NCBI GenBank assembly: GCA_040954595.2
Contig: CM082583.2
Span: 7,626,001 to 7,690,000, forward strand
Length of the DNA: 64,000 nt
Reading direction: 5' to 3'
DNA from: Balanoglossus misakiensis
Lineage: Eukaryota > Hemichordata
Position numbers and translations under genes: made by a program. This document shows, piece after piece, positions 1-12,600 of this stretch. The number at the start of each line of letters is the position of its first letter. Within the stretch, counting starts at the first letter, position 1. Below the pieces are notes generated by a model that ran no database searches, was not told the origin of the DNA, and was given only the letters and a program-made list of their open reading frames with translations.

Positions 1-1731
1 GCATTTTCAGAAGTTTTCAAACAATAACGATAACAATGAAATTTAAAATCGCATTTGCACACATTTACCAATGGAACTTCACTGACTGTTATAGAAACAA
101 ACAACATATGCGCTTTCACATCATTCAGTGATTGTACGGTTTACCTTCAGGGGTCACCTCATTGTATCGATTCTGACACGAACGCTAATCATATAGTCCA
201 CCACAAAGGAACGTGTTTTCACACACAGTTTTACCGGCGCTTATCTCTGTCGATCGGACAACACCTCCGTACATCAGTTTGTGATTGGACGAGTATAAGT
301 AAATTTTACGGGTCTCGGAGTTTTACAGCACACCAAACGGTTTAATTCCGCAAACCTCCGATCGGTTATGGAAAAACAAGAAACATGATTTTAACAATGT
401 AAATGAGGCAAGGAGAGTCTATACATGTACAAGCAGGCCGAAACTAATACCACCGTAACGAAAAAGTGTAAATTTTGAAAAAAAATATCATGGTCTTTAT
501 ACACCTCGTGTGGTTAGGGATGGACATTGTGACACAATGTTGGTATAATACATGCTTTCTCATTGGCTAATATATCCCAGGTGCACATCGATTTGCATGC
601 GCATGTCACTGTATTTTAGTCACGCCACCATTATGGACGCATACTAGGATATCTCCGACACAGAATTTTCAAGCGAAGTGGAACGGTTTTGTTCTCAGTT
701 TGACAACCCGATACCACGGAATAACAGACGTCGACAAGATTTTAAACTAACGGTAAAACGGGTATGTGAAAGGCTCCCGTGAACAGTGCATAATTGACGG
801 AAAACGGAGACATCGCGTACCACAAAATGCCCGCAAGTCAACCAGGTGGGGCCATGTCAGTGTGCGATGCATGGGGACAAGAGCTGGGATATCATACGCC
901 ATTTTGGCAAGGTAAGTTTCAGTTATTTTCTCATATTTTCCCCAACGCGAAAGCTCGCCGACCTGCTTTAGAAAGGCCAGTTTAATACGCCATGTGTCTA
1001 TTGGTATTGGTACAGCGGACCAATAAATAGATATGATAAATAGGGCAAGCCTAGCCAGGCATGACTTGATGATACCACCGTTGCCGAGTGTCCATTTTAT
1101 GGCCTTGTAAGTAGCACATCGCCATAGTAATTGTAAGGAAAAGAACACTCATTACAACAGCTGTGAATTTATTAGATTTCATCAAAAAACTTACACAAAC
1201 ACATCATGTCATCAAACAGTCATTCATATCCATGGTTACTCTGCTGACAATGCTCATCTGTCCCTTCAACTAAATAGTAAATGTAGTGGGGGCGTAAGAC
1301 ACCGCCCAACTGATCCACGTGTATAATGACTTCTGCATGACATTACATGTATGAATGTCTACGGGTAAAGTTACATATTTCAGTTGTTTTTTTTTCTCAA
1401 ACGAAAGTCGTGTTAATCCTGAGAAATAATATATACCAAATTTATTCGAAATCATCCCTCCAAAGTGAGTTGTTTTAGAATGCGAAGTAATATTCTACAA
1501 TGGGAAAAATCACACACGTACATATACCGGTACACGCATGCAAATTTCTCTCCACCTTGATTGTCTTTGTCGTTTTAGTACTGCTGTTATGACAGCTCTT
1601 CAACTTATTTTGATCAGATTACTTGACTTCAAGTAAACTGCACGAGAAGTGGGGAAAGTGCCACTGTGTTGATGGGATCTTTTAGCGCAAGAAACTTTCA
1701 GCTCTATAATCAATGGGTGATACCAATTCGA
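1..1731. other. non-coding flank, no gene recognised
   Basis: AT-rich sequence downstream of the B4GALNT-like gene. On the plus strand a Kozak-like ATG at 633 is followed by a stop after four codons. An open, charged stretch (648-782) then starts with DISDTEFSSEVERF, and a strong splice-donor-like AAG/GTAAGTTT lies at about 909-918. This could be a decayed exon or transposon remnant; I do not recognise it. Confidence 0.4.
1441..1446 (-). terminator. candidate polyadenylation signal for the B4GALNT-like gene
   Basis: AATAAA on the minus strand, about 290 bases past the stop codon of the single-exon transferase. It is the first perfect hexamer I noticed downstream; use is inferred from position only. 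Confidence 0.35.
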
Positions 1732-3309
1732 TCATCCCAACACAAAACAGTTCAAATTGTTTTTAAAAAGTGAGTGTTTTACATTGTTTATCTGGTCGTT
1801 TGGGTCAACTTCGCGAGATCGATATCGGATGTACTTATCGTTATCAACTCGCTGATGGAAGATGTTGACGTCGTGGCAGCTCGCAACAGTCAGTTTCCCC
1901 ATCCAGTCGAAGAAGTACTCGGTATGCCCGAGGCGCTCGTACTCGGGGTCGAAACCACCTGCTTGGCGGACAGCCGTCGTCCGCGCCATGAAGAACATAG
2001 TGGTCATGTCCGTGTAGTGGCATTGCGGGAAGCTGGTCAGCGAGCGGTACCAGTAGTCTCGAAATCGTATCAGGCAGTCGCCCTCGTCGTTGCCATGGGT
2101 GAACTGGAAACGATTGCAACCGTGGCAGTCTGGTCCGTACGCGAGATTTCCGTCATCATCGCCAAATGTTCCCCCGATGACGTCCAATTTCGAGTTGAAG
2201 TCCTCGAACTTTCCGAAGAAGTTCTCCAGTTTCGTGCCTCTTGTGAACACATAATCATCGTCAACGTACAGAAAGTATTTGGTCCTCACTTGACTCAGTG
2301 CAAGGTTTCTGCCGGCAGAAGCCCCCTCCGCAAATGGCATAGTGTAGTGCTTGACATGTTTACCGGAGAGACGTTGAGGGCGCTGAGAGTCGTCGGCGAC
2401 AACGATCGTCATTCCGGGATAGTGCTTATTGACGCTTTTGATCAGCCTATTGACGGCGTCGTACCGTTCAAACGTTTTCGTGATCACCGTTACAAGGTCG
2501 TTAACATGATGGCTTTCCCCGGGGTCATACAAGAACGGCATAGACCAGCGTTTAATACGCACATTTATGGTGTAACTCGAATTGTTCAGCGTCACAGTGA
2601 TTTTGTCGCGTGTGTCGATGTCGAAATAAATGCTTTTATAGTGCAAAGTCTGGAGAATGTTATGAATGACGGTCGCTGTTTCCGCCTGTATTCGGACACT
2701 CTGTGTATAGTTACCTGAAACATCGGCCTTCCCAAATTCAGTCGTGTTTGACACGAATAAAATTCCGAGCGATTTTTCCGATACAATCGACACCGTGTGT
2801 TTCTTTGACCTCTTGACAATGGCATGGTTGGGGTCCACCATCAGCCCTTTCACGCGTATTGTTTCGAATGGCTCGATCGTTATTCCACTCGCAGGATATC
2901 GTAGCGGCGACGAGGCTTGGCATTCAACCAGCGGTTCTCTTTCGTGTTCGTGCAATCGTTTCCACTCTTCGAGCTCTTTCCTTCGCCGTATCATGGCGGA
3001 GTTCTCCAGCGAGTCCCACAGCTCTAACAGGTCCTCCCCGCAGCTGCACGCGCCGGGAGCCAGGCGTTTCCTCGGCTGCTTTCGGCCAGCGGTGCCATTC
3101 GCTGGATTACCGTCGATACGTCGTTCAACGACTGAGCCAACTTTCTGGAAATCCTCGCCGGTGTGCTTCGGCGTGCTGGACACTTTCAATAGGGAAGCCA
3201 AACTGACGACGAGATAAAGCGCGATCAGAATCACCAGAAAACGGAGAAATCGCCCCGAGTTCCTCTTGCTTACACATGGTAAAAGGCGCCAGTCCGCCAG
3301 ATGCCCCAT
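1732..3309 (-). CDS. B4GALNT-like: beta-1,4-N-acetylgalactosaminyltransferase-like (GT12 family), single exon
   Basis: A 525-residue uninterrupted frame. It is a type II Golgi protein: short basic cytoplasmic tail (residues 1-23), one membrane anchor (about 24-41), a stem, then a lumenal catalytic domain from about 270. Family marks are the block VTVITKTFERYDAVNRLI (273-290), IVVADDS (302-308), and the metal/UDP-sugar DXD motif in FLYVDDDYVF (DDD at 350-352), followed by a Cys/Gly/His-rich segment (CHGCNRF near 395) and GGFDPEYERLGHTEYFFDW near 451. B4GALNT1/2 enzymes transfer GalNAc from UDP-GalNAc to galactose of gangliosides or glycoproteins; the acceptor here cannot be read from sequence. 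Possible N-glycosylation sites lie at N71, N188, N200 and N242/243. The start has A at -3 and G at +4 and gives a complete anchor. Vertebrate relatives have several exons; this copy has none, which may reflect an old retroposition. It lies 828 bp downstream of another Golgi-type transferase on the same strand. Confidence 0.9.
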   Translation of the reverse strand: MGHLADWRLLPCVSKRNSGRFLRFLVILIALYLVVSLASLLKVSSTPKHTGEDFQKVGSVVERRIDGNPANGTAGRKQPRKRLAPGACSCGEDLLELWDSLENSAMIRRRKELEEWKRLHEHEREPLVECQASSPLRYPASGITIEPFETIRVKGLMVDPNHAIVKRSKKHTVSIVSEKSLGILFVSNTTEFGKADVSGNYTQSVRIQAETATVIHNILQTLHYKSIYFDIDTRDKITVTLNNSSYTINVRIKRWSMPFLYDPGESHHVNDLVTVITKTFERYDAVNRLIKSVNKHYPGMTIVVADDSQRPQRLSGKHVKHYTMPFAEGASAGRNLALSQVRTKYFLYVDDDYVFTRGTKLENFFGKFEDFNSKLDVIGGTFGDDDGNLAYGPDCHGCNRFQFTHGNDEGDCLIRFRDYWYRSLTSFPQCHYTDMTTMFFMARTTAVRQAGGFDPEYERLGHTEYFFDWMGKLTVASCHDVNIFHQRVDNDKYIRYRSREVDPNDQINNVKHSLFKNNLNCFVLG

Positions 3310-4136
3310 TCTGGAAGAGTGGTAATGGCGGCGTATTTACCGACCCGTGTCCCACCATGCATGACAAAAGAACGACCAATTATGTATGCGCTCTATTTTC
3401 GCGCAGAAAAATTACCTGCACATTTATATGTTTATCCGGGAGATCGCTGTTGTCTCGGTACGTACATGCTGTCAGTGACGTTATATAATGGCGTCACCAG
3501 TTTGGATTAATTAATAATTTATTTATTCAATATTTTCTTTGATATCCTTTTAACGATGTGGCCTAGAACTGGAACCAAGGCCGTGAACTCAAGAGAATAT
3601 ACTAGTAGTAGCCCACGGCACAGAGAAACAAAGCCAGAAGCAGAAAACACGCGCAGAATAAAAATAAATGTACTTATACCCAGACAAAAACAGCCACAAC
3701 GTAAAACGCCGACATCAGTGAAAGTGAATCGATTGGTTGACTGTGGTGGCGCACTTTCTGTCCAAAAAGGCTTCCCATCTTACGCGTGAATTCACTAGTA
3801 CACGTGGTTAAAATACCTACAACAGCAACAAGAAGTAAAGCCCGCTAAGTTCAAACTGATTATGTCCCTCACCTTTTGCGAAGCCATAACTCGTGTCAAA
3901 GGGAAGCTGCCAGCTAGCCTTGTAATTTATTCATCAAACTCTATAAAATCTTGTAGAAAATCAATGACGTGAGCATTTTAGTAAACCGGATAAGACAATA
4001 ATGTTATCTTCTCAATCGCTCTAGAAATCAGGCATTTTTGAATTCCACTTTGTTAGACAGAGCAGGAGCTTTAAGTATCGATTCGTGTAACAAACTTTGC
4101 TTCAACTGTCTGTGTAGAGAAAAATGATGACGTTAT
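3310..4136. other. intergenic spacer between the two glycosyltransferases
   Basis: Holds the presumed 5' flank of the B4GALNT-like gene and the 3' end of the GT8-like gene. A 77-codon plus-strand frame at 3556-3789 is basic and matches nothing I know. No other structure was seen. Confidence 0.5.
3926..3931 (-). terminator. candidate polyadenylation signal for the GT8-like gene
   Basis: AATAAA on the minus strand about 205 bases past the stop of the GT8-like gene, before the start of the next gene on that strand. Inferred from position. Confidence 0.4.
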
Positions 4137-7091
4137 TCACGTGGCTCGTGTGGCTCGTTTTTTGCCAACTACAAACTGACAATGTGGCCCGGCCCTGTCT
4201 GTCTGACACACGCATTTCCATAGGGTCATCCGAGCGATTTCTGACGAATACGTCATACACATTCCCGATCCCGAACATTCTTTGAGTCGATACTTTCTCC
4301 AATACATTGTGTTCGTACCCGATGATAGCCACGGTTTATCTGAAAACAAAGCAAAGCAAAACAAAACTTTATACCAACAGATCGATTTTTTACATGTTGT
4401 CTCTTATTTTCCGTACCTCATGAACGTTGTCTGTAATGAAACCACATCCCAACAATATTGATGCGGGGGTGATGGGCGCCCTGCAATTTCAGGCGGCTAT
4501 GGACCCCAACACTAACCCTAAGACACAGTGCCGCCTGTAGCTGTTCCGGCAAATGTACTTACAAGGACTATCCCAGTGATATATCCCAGCAATTTTCTCC
4601 TCTTCTTTCCCGAGTTCCCGTTTCCACCCAACACTTCTCACATTCCACCTCGGATGTAGTAACTTCCACAAACCATGGAAGGCAATCTGCATGGCGGAAT
4701 GGCTACCAGAGTTCCATAGCGGTTCAACTGATTCTGCGTTCTGTTGAGCGGAACAAGCTTTAATATCAGTCAACCACTTCCGACAGAAGGAGGAAGAGGG
4801 GAGTCGAAAAAGCGGAGCTCGTGAGGGGCATGTGCACATTGTCTCATAAGAAAAAAAAACTGAAACTTTATCATATATGCTACACATTATCATCTCCAAA
4901 TAAGCCGTTACTCTTCCGATGTCAAATTAAACTTCGAAGAAATAACAAACACACGAACCTTTTGCAACCAGAAGTCAACCTCATCACTAAAGGCCCACTT
5001 CCGGTAAAACTCCAAATCGATCACAAAAACCCCGCCATTAAACAGGGAGGCGCACGCAGTGAACTCTCTACGATATCTGGTTAATTAAACGAGGATAAAT
5101 ATAAAAAAGATTGTAAACAAGTAAAACCAGTTTTAGTTTTTGAAAATCGATGGTGGGAACCACAGAGTTGGTTTTAAATGAACAATAGCGCTCCACCAAA
5201 GATTAAAACCCCACCAGGGCGGAGAAAGGCCGATTATTTTGATTTTCTTGTGACATTTTGTCCTTAAATAGTTTTTAAAACAAATACCTTTAAATTCTCC
5301 CTAGTGTGTATATTCCAGCGTTTTGACACACTGTCTGTCATCTGTACATATAATACAGTCCCTGTAATTCACCAGTATATATTTACCTTTCTTGAAAATG
5401 ATTTGTGACCGTTTTTACATTGAAGTTGCCGGAACTGAAGTTCAGTTGATCTTTTACCGCCAGCAACGGCGCCGGAAAAGTGACCGCCTCCAGCCATAAC
5501 TCTTCTATTGGGGCATTCATCACTGTATCTACGTCTAAATAGAAAGCCCTTCTCAAGTCTGGAAAGAGCCTAAAATATTAGAAGACACTCCGAGGTTATT
5601 CTGGTCGACAAATGAGACAAGAAGTTAAATGTCTAAAGATGACAGGAAAGAAAGAAAGAAAGACAGACAGACAGACAGACAGACAGAAAGACAGAAAGAC
5701 AGAAAGACAGACAGACAGACAGAAAGAAAGAAAGAACATGAATATCTGCCAAAGAGCAGGCACAACGCAACCTACCTATGCAAGTAGTTCCACGCATAGC
5801 TACAGACCCCTTTATCGAGATCGTTCGCCAACGACTTGTCCCAAAGAAGAGCCGTTTTTGGATCGACCATTTGCTTATTGAAGCTGACGACTTCAATCTG
5901 AATATAAAAATGTGCCGTTTATTTTCCATTCATATGATACAAAAACTAACAAACAAACGATTAGAGAAACCTCCGGGCAGAATAGATTCTACAAAACATT
6001 TCTGAATCTGAAATAAGACGACATCTTACCTTGTGGGGGTCAGTTTTCACACCATGGCAACGAAGATAGGATTCCATGAACTCGGCTGTATCTCCACACA
6101 TGACAACGTGCACTCTGACATCATCAGGTCGTTTTGTATTCACCATGATGGAATTGATCAAAGCTGGCACCCCTTCAAATAATTAATAGACAGTGTAGGA
6201 TAAAGGATGCTGGTAAATATATACCAATTATGCCATTTGCAGGGGCATGGCAGAATAAATGATATTTTACTACTGATAATCTGTTTATACATTTCCAATA
6301 TGGCTGCATCATCTTGCGACCATATTACTAAATATTAACACAAATGATCTGGTATGAGAATTTGCTTATAGACGGCGATACGCAAACAAACAGTTTAGAA
6401 ATGAGCCTCCTACTAAAATTCTTTTGTTTTGGCCAGATTTCGACAGAGTACTTATTGAAACTCCATTGTAATTAATGATACCGGCCACAATCCGGTACGC
6501 TGCATATGAATGTAAACAATATGAGACTAAAAATACGAGCTGCATCAGCTGTCACATCACGACCTCCGTTCATGAAGGCACCATCATTTTTTTTCATGCG
6601 TGGTGCAGCACAACCCGCAGCATAAAAATAATTACCACTATAAAATAAATTTCACGTATGCTCAATTTTGCACTTGAGCTGAGCTAGCTGGGTTATCCTA
6701 AACTCCAAATTTATCAAATGGAAAGGTGGCATCGTTTATCACTAATTTCCCCAGCACCTACACCGCTATCAAATCCCTACGTCACGTGGCACATTTAAAT
6801 ACCAGACGAGGCGCACATTTTGCTGTTGCTTTAAAATAGTAAATACTGCGTGTACCTACCAGCAATATGCGCTGGGTCGGTCGCTGTAATGACGTCGATG
6901 AAGTTACCGACAAGTCGCTCGCTCTTCTCCGGGTAATCCCTCCGCCACAAGTTCAAAGTCGCCATCGACAGCGTCGGTCCCATCTTGTAGCCGGCGCGGC
7001 TCAATATCACAAAACTCGTCAGTACGCAAAGATAGAAGGTTAGGAAGATCAGGAGTCCGTTGATGGACTTAAAGTGTTTCGGCAAATGCAT
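4137..7091 (-). CDS. GT8-family glycosyltransferase (GLT8D1/2-like) with C-terminal EGF-like signature, 7 exons
   Basis: I assembled seven coding exons from GT..AG borders with matching phases: 7091-6860, 6172-6030, 5897-5776, 5569-5387, 5076-4959, 4776-4563 and 4339-4137 (1215 nt, 404 aa plus stop). Residues about 11-32 form a type II anchor. The lumenal part reads as a GT8 (retaining) transferase: NSIMVNT (84-90), the DXD motif in AFYLDVDTVM (D178/D180), the FNGGVFVIDL block (239-248), and a C-terminal WNVR / GIYHWDSPYKPW block like the WNVR..LLHWNGHLKPW region of GLT8D1. Residues 359-391 carry C-x5-C-x14-C-x-C-x8-C; its end (380-391) fits the EGF signature CxCx5GxxC, which I do not expect in GT8 enzymes. 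Donor and acceptor sugars are unknown. Exon 6 has a nearby upstream AG at about 4808; the chosen one keeps the frame. The intron between exons 3 and 4 is about half microsatellite. Confidence 0.85.
5642..5737. repeat. (GACA)n/(GAAA)n microsatellite in an intron of the GT8-like gene
   Basis: About 95 bp of mixed GACA and GAAA tetranucleotides, purine-rich on the plus strand. It fills nearly half of the 206-bp intron between exons 3 and 4. Apparent reading frames across it are low-complexity artefacts. Confidence 0.95.
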
Positions 7092-9569
7092 TCCGCGAAT
7101 GAAATGTCGCCTATCCTTTTAAGCTTGGTAGTTATTTCATTCCACTGAGCGGCAGAGATAATCAAATTGAAGAAAGGCCACTGTACTGACTGATACCAAC
7201 TGACTGAGTGAGGGAGGTTTTTTGTCATGCCCTTATTCAACTTTACAGTTAGGATTTATTTCGGAACAGATGTTGTTAATCCAGTGACAGTCAATATAGT
7301 TTGTTTCACAATAAAAACGTGGATTGTGCATATGCAAAATCGGCGATCCCCGCTGGAAAATAAGAACTAGAACTTCATACGCCAACAGGCATACTAACTG
7401 ACATATATGCCGGGATGTTTAATTTCCATGACGTGAACTTCACATTAAATGAAATTAATGGGAGGACACGAGCATATCGCTCATCGTCCTGACAGTAAAA
7501 CTATTTCTGATGCATCTTCGTAAAGCATTGACCACTTTATTAAAAGCACGCACATTTACATGATCCAATCCGTTTCTATTTCAGAGTTGCTTCGAATTCA
7601 TGGGCACAAGCGCCTGCGGCCACAGGCAGTCAGTGAAACAAGTGACCCACAAGATTGTTCTTCAACGCGCCCTGTGACTTTTTACAGCATGGATGTCCAT
7701 CCACCTGTGTATTGTTTACGGTAAGAAAAACAAATGTATTTGTTTCTTCTACTAAAATTATTCTTACATTTTATCAATGGGTGCGGATTGGAAAAAATCC
7801 GCAAAATGTACGAAACTGCCTTTCGTTTTTTAATGAGAGCAACTTTGGCCGTAGATGTCGCTATTGTAATATGGGTAAAGTCGGGTATCCACTTGGTCAA
7901 TGGCTACTCCCCGGTAAACAAAATTGTGAAACATGACAGGATAGGGTGAAAGAATAGGGAGCAATGTCATTTCCATTTTTTTAATCATGGGTAATTTAAC
8001 TGTACTTGTCAGGACCAAGATTTAACAGAAGCAAATTACCACGTGTACCAGAACGGTACAATATAAACAGAGTACTGACGTCATCAGAAAATTAAATCCT
8101 AACGCAAAATATATGCGGCGTGTACTTTAAAATTGAGCTCAAATCAACTCAGGCTGGCGTGGTGTATGTTGCGTGAAAATACAGAGGTCGCATAAAATTG
8201 CTCATGAGAGACGTAGACTTGAAGACTAGGCTAAATTAACTATTGACAACGTTAAGATGAACATATTGGCCTAGTTTCCTAAAGTTCTATTGACGGTTCT
8301 AAAAATACCGACTTGCTTGAAGAGCGCTGTAACAGAAATGGACGGCAAATGACGCCAAACATAAGAGCCACGCGACCTCTCTTTTATTGTCTGAATTTTC
8401 TAGATGACATCTCTCAACTGTCATTTCAGAAGTTAAATATCACCCCAATACCCAAATTGTCCATGTAGAATCGGCGTTTTATGCTTTCCCGCAAGAACGC
8501 CTTGACATTTCTGCACCGCCGGGTCATATTTTCTCGGCAATCTTTGATCTGCACTTCGCCGTGTTCTTCTCAATAACATCTTGTCCATAAGTTGAAATTG
8601 ACTACCTTTGGATGAAATCCCGACCGTTTTAGCGCCGCGCCGTTGCCCACTTCAGCGCGCCGGTCCACGTTTATATCCCCAATGAATATGTCAGACTGGG
8701 GCGAGTATGCAGTGATCCGATCTCAATTCTAAATGACTTTTACTGATCTTTGATTCGGCTTCGACTCGCCGAAGTTCACGGAAATTAAACATTGGAAGCG
8801 TTTCCATCGAGTCCAAACGGGAAATAAAAGCAAGCGAGTCTTTCTGAAACCTTTCGCTACGATCATTGTCCAAAGTTCAATCGATTTATTTGTAATCGAA
8901 ATTGATCGGTTTACATGATTGGACCTTGACGGAGTTTATTCATTTACCCATAAGTCCTTTGGAAGTCTGCAACCCTTAACCAGGTGTTTCTGTTTCCGGT
9001 AACTTCTTTTATTCAAGAAGAGGCCAGAGAAAAATCCTGTTGCAATTTTTTTTTTTTATACAATAAACGCGACTGAGATTCCCTGCAGAGTTCGCACTTA
9101 GAGACCTCAGCTGCTGGGGGTGTCTCCAAATTATTTCGATGTTTTGTAAATACTCGATCAGGCCGGCCGCCGGGTCAGGAAATATGAGATGTATTTCTTC
9201 ACAACTGCCGGCCAGCTCGTTTTTTCCTAAACAGCTGTCAATCAGACCATAGAACAACATGGAAACTTTTCCAATTGGTATGCACTAATCATCGCGGTAC
9301 TTTTGCGTACTGGGAGGTTTTTTGTTTCAATTAAGAGGCGCAAATAGGTCAAAGTTTGATCACACGATAGCGTCTATTTTCATCAAGTGACATTTCATTT
9401 GAAATTGAGGACATCATATTGCCGTATCTTCTCAACGTAATTATCGCCGACGTCCTTTTTACAAGGCTATCAGAGACTTATGTTATGGCCCAGTGTTCAG
9501 GAAAATGTAGTCCGCCACACGAAGAATTAAACTAAATCGAGAGAGTGATAGGGAGAGAGGGGAGACAGA

Positions 9570-9575
9570 GGGACA

Positions 9576-9608
<33 letters not shown>

Positions 9609-9611
9609 ACA
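9570..9611. repeat. (GGCA)n microsatellite
   Basis: About seven tandem GGCA units flanked by GACA units. Confidence 0.95.
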
Positions 9612-12600
9612 GTAGGCCTTTAAGAAATGTCATACATATACGCCTAAGATAAACATAATTGACAGCACACACACATTATTGACTGCATAGACTCCCGGGA
9701 AGCGTTTAACGCCCATCGATCCGGCGCAGGTGATGAGAACGCGACCTTCTCCTCTGTCGAGGTCGCCGTCTTTGACATTTGCGCGCGGCCTTTGATGCGG
9801 ACAGCGGAGACTGACCGGAGGAAAAAAATCACAGCCTGCACGCCATAGTCTGGTGTGAATATCGCTCCAAGACAATTCGAGCTTCAAACTATATTACAAT
9901 GATTATCATGAAAAAATCTATTCTAAGGCTTATAGCTTCTTCATTGATAATTTAATTTCTGAACGCTAATTGTAAATGTGTATGTCCGACTAATACCGCG
10001 TTAATGAAGCATTCATGGGGGATAAAACAAACTGGCAGGCAATAATGGTCTGGGTTGTGAATAAGTAGACATTTTAAAATGCGCGAAGCAAGTTGATAAT
10101 TGAAAAATATTAAAGTAAAACATTTTTTGATCAGATCGGTAATCAGCAATGTAAGTTTTACTTATTTGCTGAATTCATGAATGCATCGTCTTTCAAACAT
10201 CGAAGCGCACCAAATGTCGAAAAAAAAACTTCGAGAAGTTGAAGTATATTTTGGTACTAGACAATGGCCCAAGGCACGAGTTTCGCAAGTGTAAGCAGCC
10301 AGCGTGTAAATTCGGTCAAGATCGGAGATCACCGAGTCAATTATTTAAGGCGAAGGGTCGGGATTCGAAGAAACAACATTAAACTCCGTTTTATTGGACT
10401 ATAAGTAAACAGTTTGCCTTGAAAGTAATAACAAAAGATGGCCGTGAATTCTCGGCACAATGGTAGACTTTGTCGTATCCATGGTTACGGTAAACGCTGC
10501 ATGCAAACATTTATGTGAACAGATCTCGTAATGCGGCCCGATGATAAGTGTCAAGAATCGCCGCGTCGCAGAACTTTGATTTAGCGTCGGTCGCCGAGAT
10601 TTTTCTAACAGAGTCGGGCCATCGTATTGAAGGACAACGATAGACTCATTTTCCCAGCGGCGGCCGTTTTGTGTTTTTGTGCGTCTCTCATTCCCATTCA
10701 ACATTCATTCATCATCTACATGGGTAAACTTTCATTCTGTCACGTAGAAATGTTCACTAGCTGCTGTGCGTTCTTGAGATGTAGTACATTGAATGTTGTC
10801 GAAGCAACCTTTTGCTTCACTCTACAAACTCAACTATGACCCTCTCGCAGCATCACAGTCTCCCAGTTGGTCTAGTTTTCTTCACTTCGTTCTCTCTGGG
10901 ACATACTTTCAGATGTTGAATCGTCATCATCTTGTAACCCTGTGTGCAATTTGATAATTTCAAAATATCTCCCAATTTTGTTGTGACTATTCTTTGAATT
11001 GAACATATGAAACAATAGCGTTTTAATCAGGAACTATAGCTACATGTCCAGTTTAGTTTCTAAAAGTAAAACCATGTCAAAAACTGAAGCTCGTGTGCCT
11101 TTACATGTAAAAAGTAAATTGTGTAGAACGATGTAGAGTTCTCTTTTGCTTAGCGGGTCATAAATGACGTGGCCAAGATCAAATGCCAGCAGGGTTGCCG
11201 ATCAGAGTTACCATGGCAGTGTTGATAGCCACGCCCGCGCAGTTACCCGTTGCGATAACTTTAATCGCGCTGGATTCTGTCCGCAACACGGGCGGCAACG
11301 AGAAGTATGTCACATGTGGGGAAAACCACGATGACGTGCTAGATCACACCCTGTAAATTCACAACCATAATTTCTCCTCTGAAACATTTCATAACAGCCA
11401 TAAATCGTCTGAGCATTAAAAGCGAGGACAGGCGAAAGGTTACCACAACATCATCTTTCAGCACTCGTCCAATATATGCAATCTCATCATTTGATGTTGA
11501 GGAAGACGCGTGGAAGTCTCAGCCCATTATGGGTGAAAGTTCAATCGATTAGTTAGGAGCCCATGCTTGACCAATTTCTTGTTGATAATTAACTTCTTGA
11601 GCACGCGTTGGAAAAATTGAAAATATCACTAAAGTCTCCGTCAAATCGAACTCGCGGTAAATTGAAATTTTGAAAGCAGTCTGATGTGCTTTGTTGTAAC
11701 TACTTTGACGCTGTGCGGTTCACACAAATGCATTTGAAACGCTTCTGAAACGTCTCAGATCAGATACTGGCATGAATTAGTATGCATGCGTGAACGGTTG
11801 AAGTGGTCCCAGAACGTTAAGATTTGAGACGGCTTTTCCGGCCAGACCTGAGCTGGTTTAAAGGATTAACACCTCCCCAACACATTGTCTATGGGGCCGA
11901 GAGTCAGAATCTTTGTGGGTGTGGACACAAAGCGACTCAAAAGATTAATCCTCTGTATTTGCAAATGGCAAATGGTGTCTCTGAAACGTGTCTAGTTTTA
12001 CCCAGTGTGAACCTGGTATACGACGAGATTCAAAAAAGTTCGGTCCAGGGATTATGTTTCTCGACGTATACCGTGCAAAGCAGCTTCTTGTCGTTAGTAG
12101 GTCAATGTGTTAATTATTAGTAAAATTATAAGTAAAGTTGAGCATATATGTAAAATGGGCCTGAAGTTTCCCCACTGTTGTAAAAAATTCAACAAACACA
12201 AATCACAAACTTGAGCATGGGTGAATTTGGTGGGAGGATATGTCGGTAGTGACTCTTATCAAAGGGTGTGTGCACAGGGTGTCTCATATTCGAAACCATG
12301 TGAAACAAGAAGAAAATATAGCTAGTTTGAAAGGCACCGCTTTAGACTGGTATATATCGGGAGATTTGGAGGAATGATACACTTTGACAGGATTTTGATC
12401 TTGCAATGACATTGGAAACAAATATCAACTCCGGGCATCGGGAATTGGATTATGAGATGGAAAGATGACCTGGATACCAAATTCACCCGTGGCGATCTCA
12501 AAGGGTAAAACCCTTTCCATTGGCACTAAATGGATGATAAGTAGAGACGAATGTTCTGGGCATTGACTTTTTTTACGGTCGACGTATAAAACGACATGGC

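Noticed and set aside
1774-2718. 314-codon plus-strand frame
   Set aside because: It is the antisense shadow of the B4GALNT-like catalytic domain; the minus-strand product is a recognised enzyme and the plus frame has no domain.
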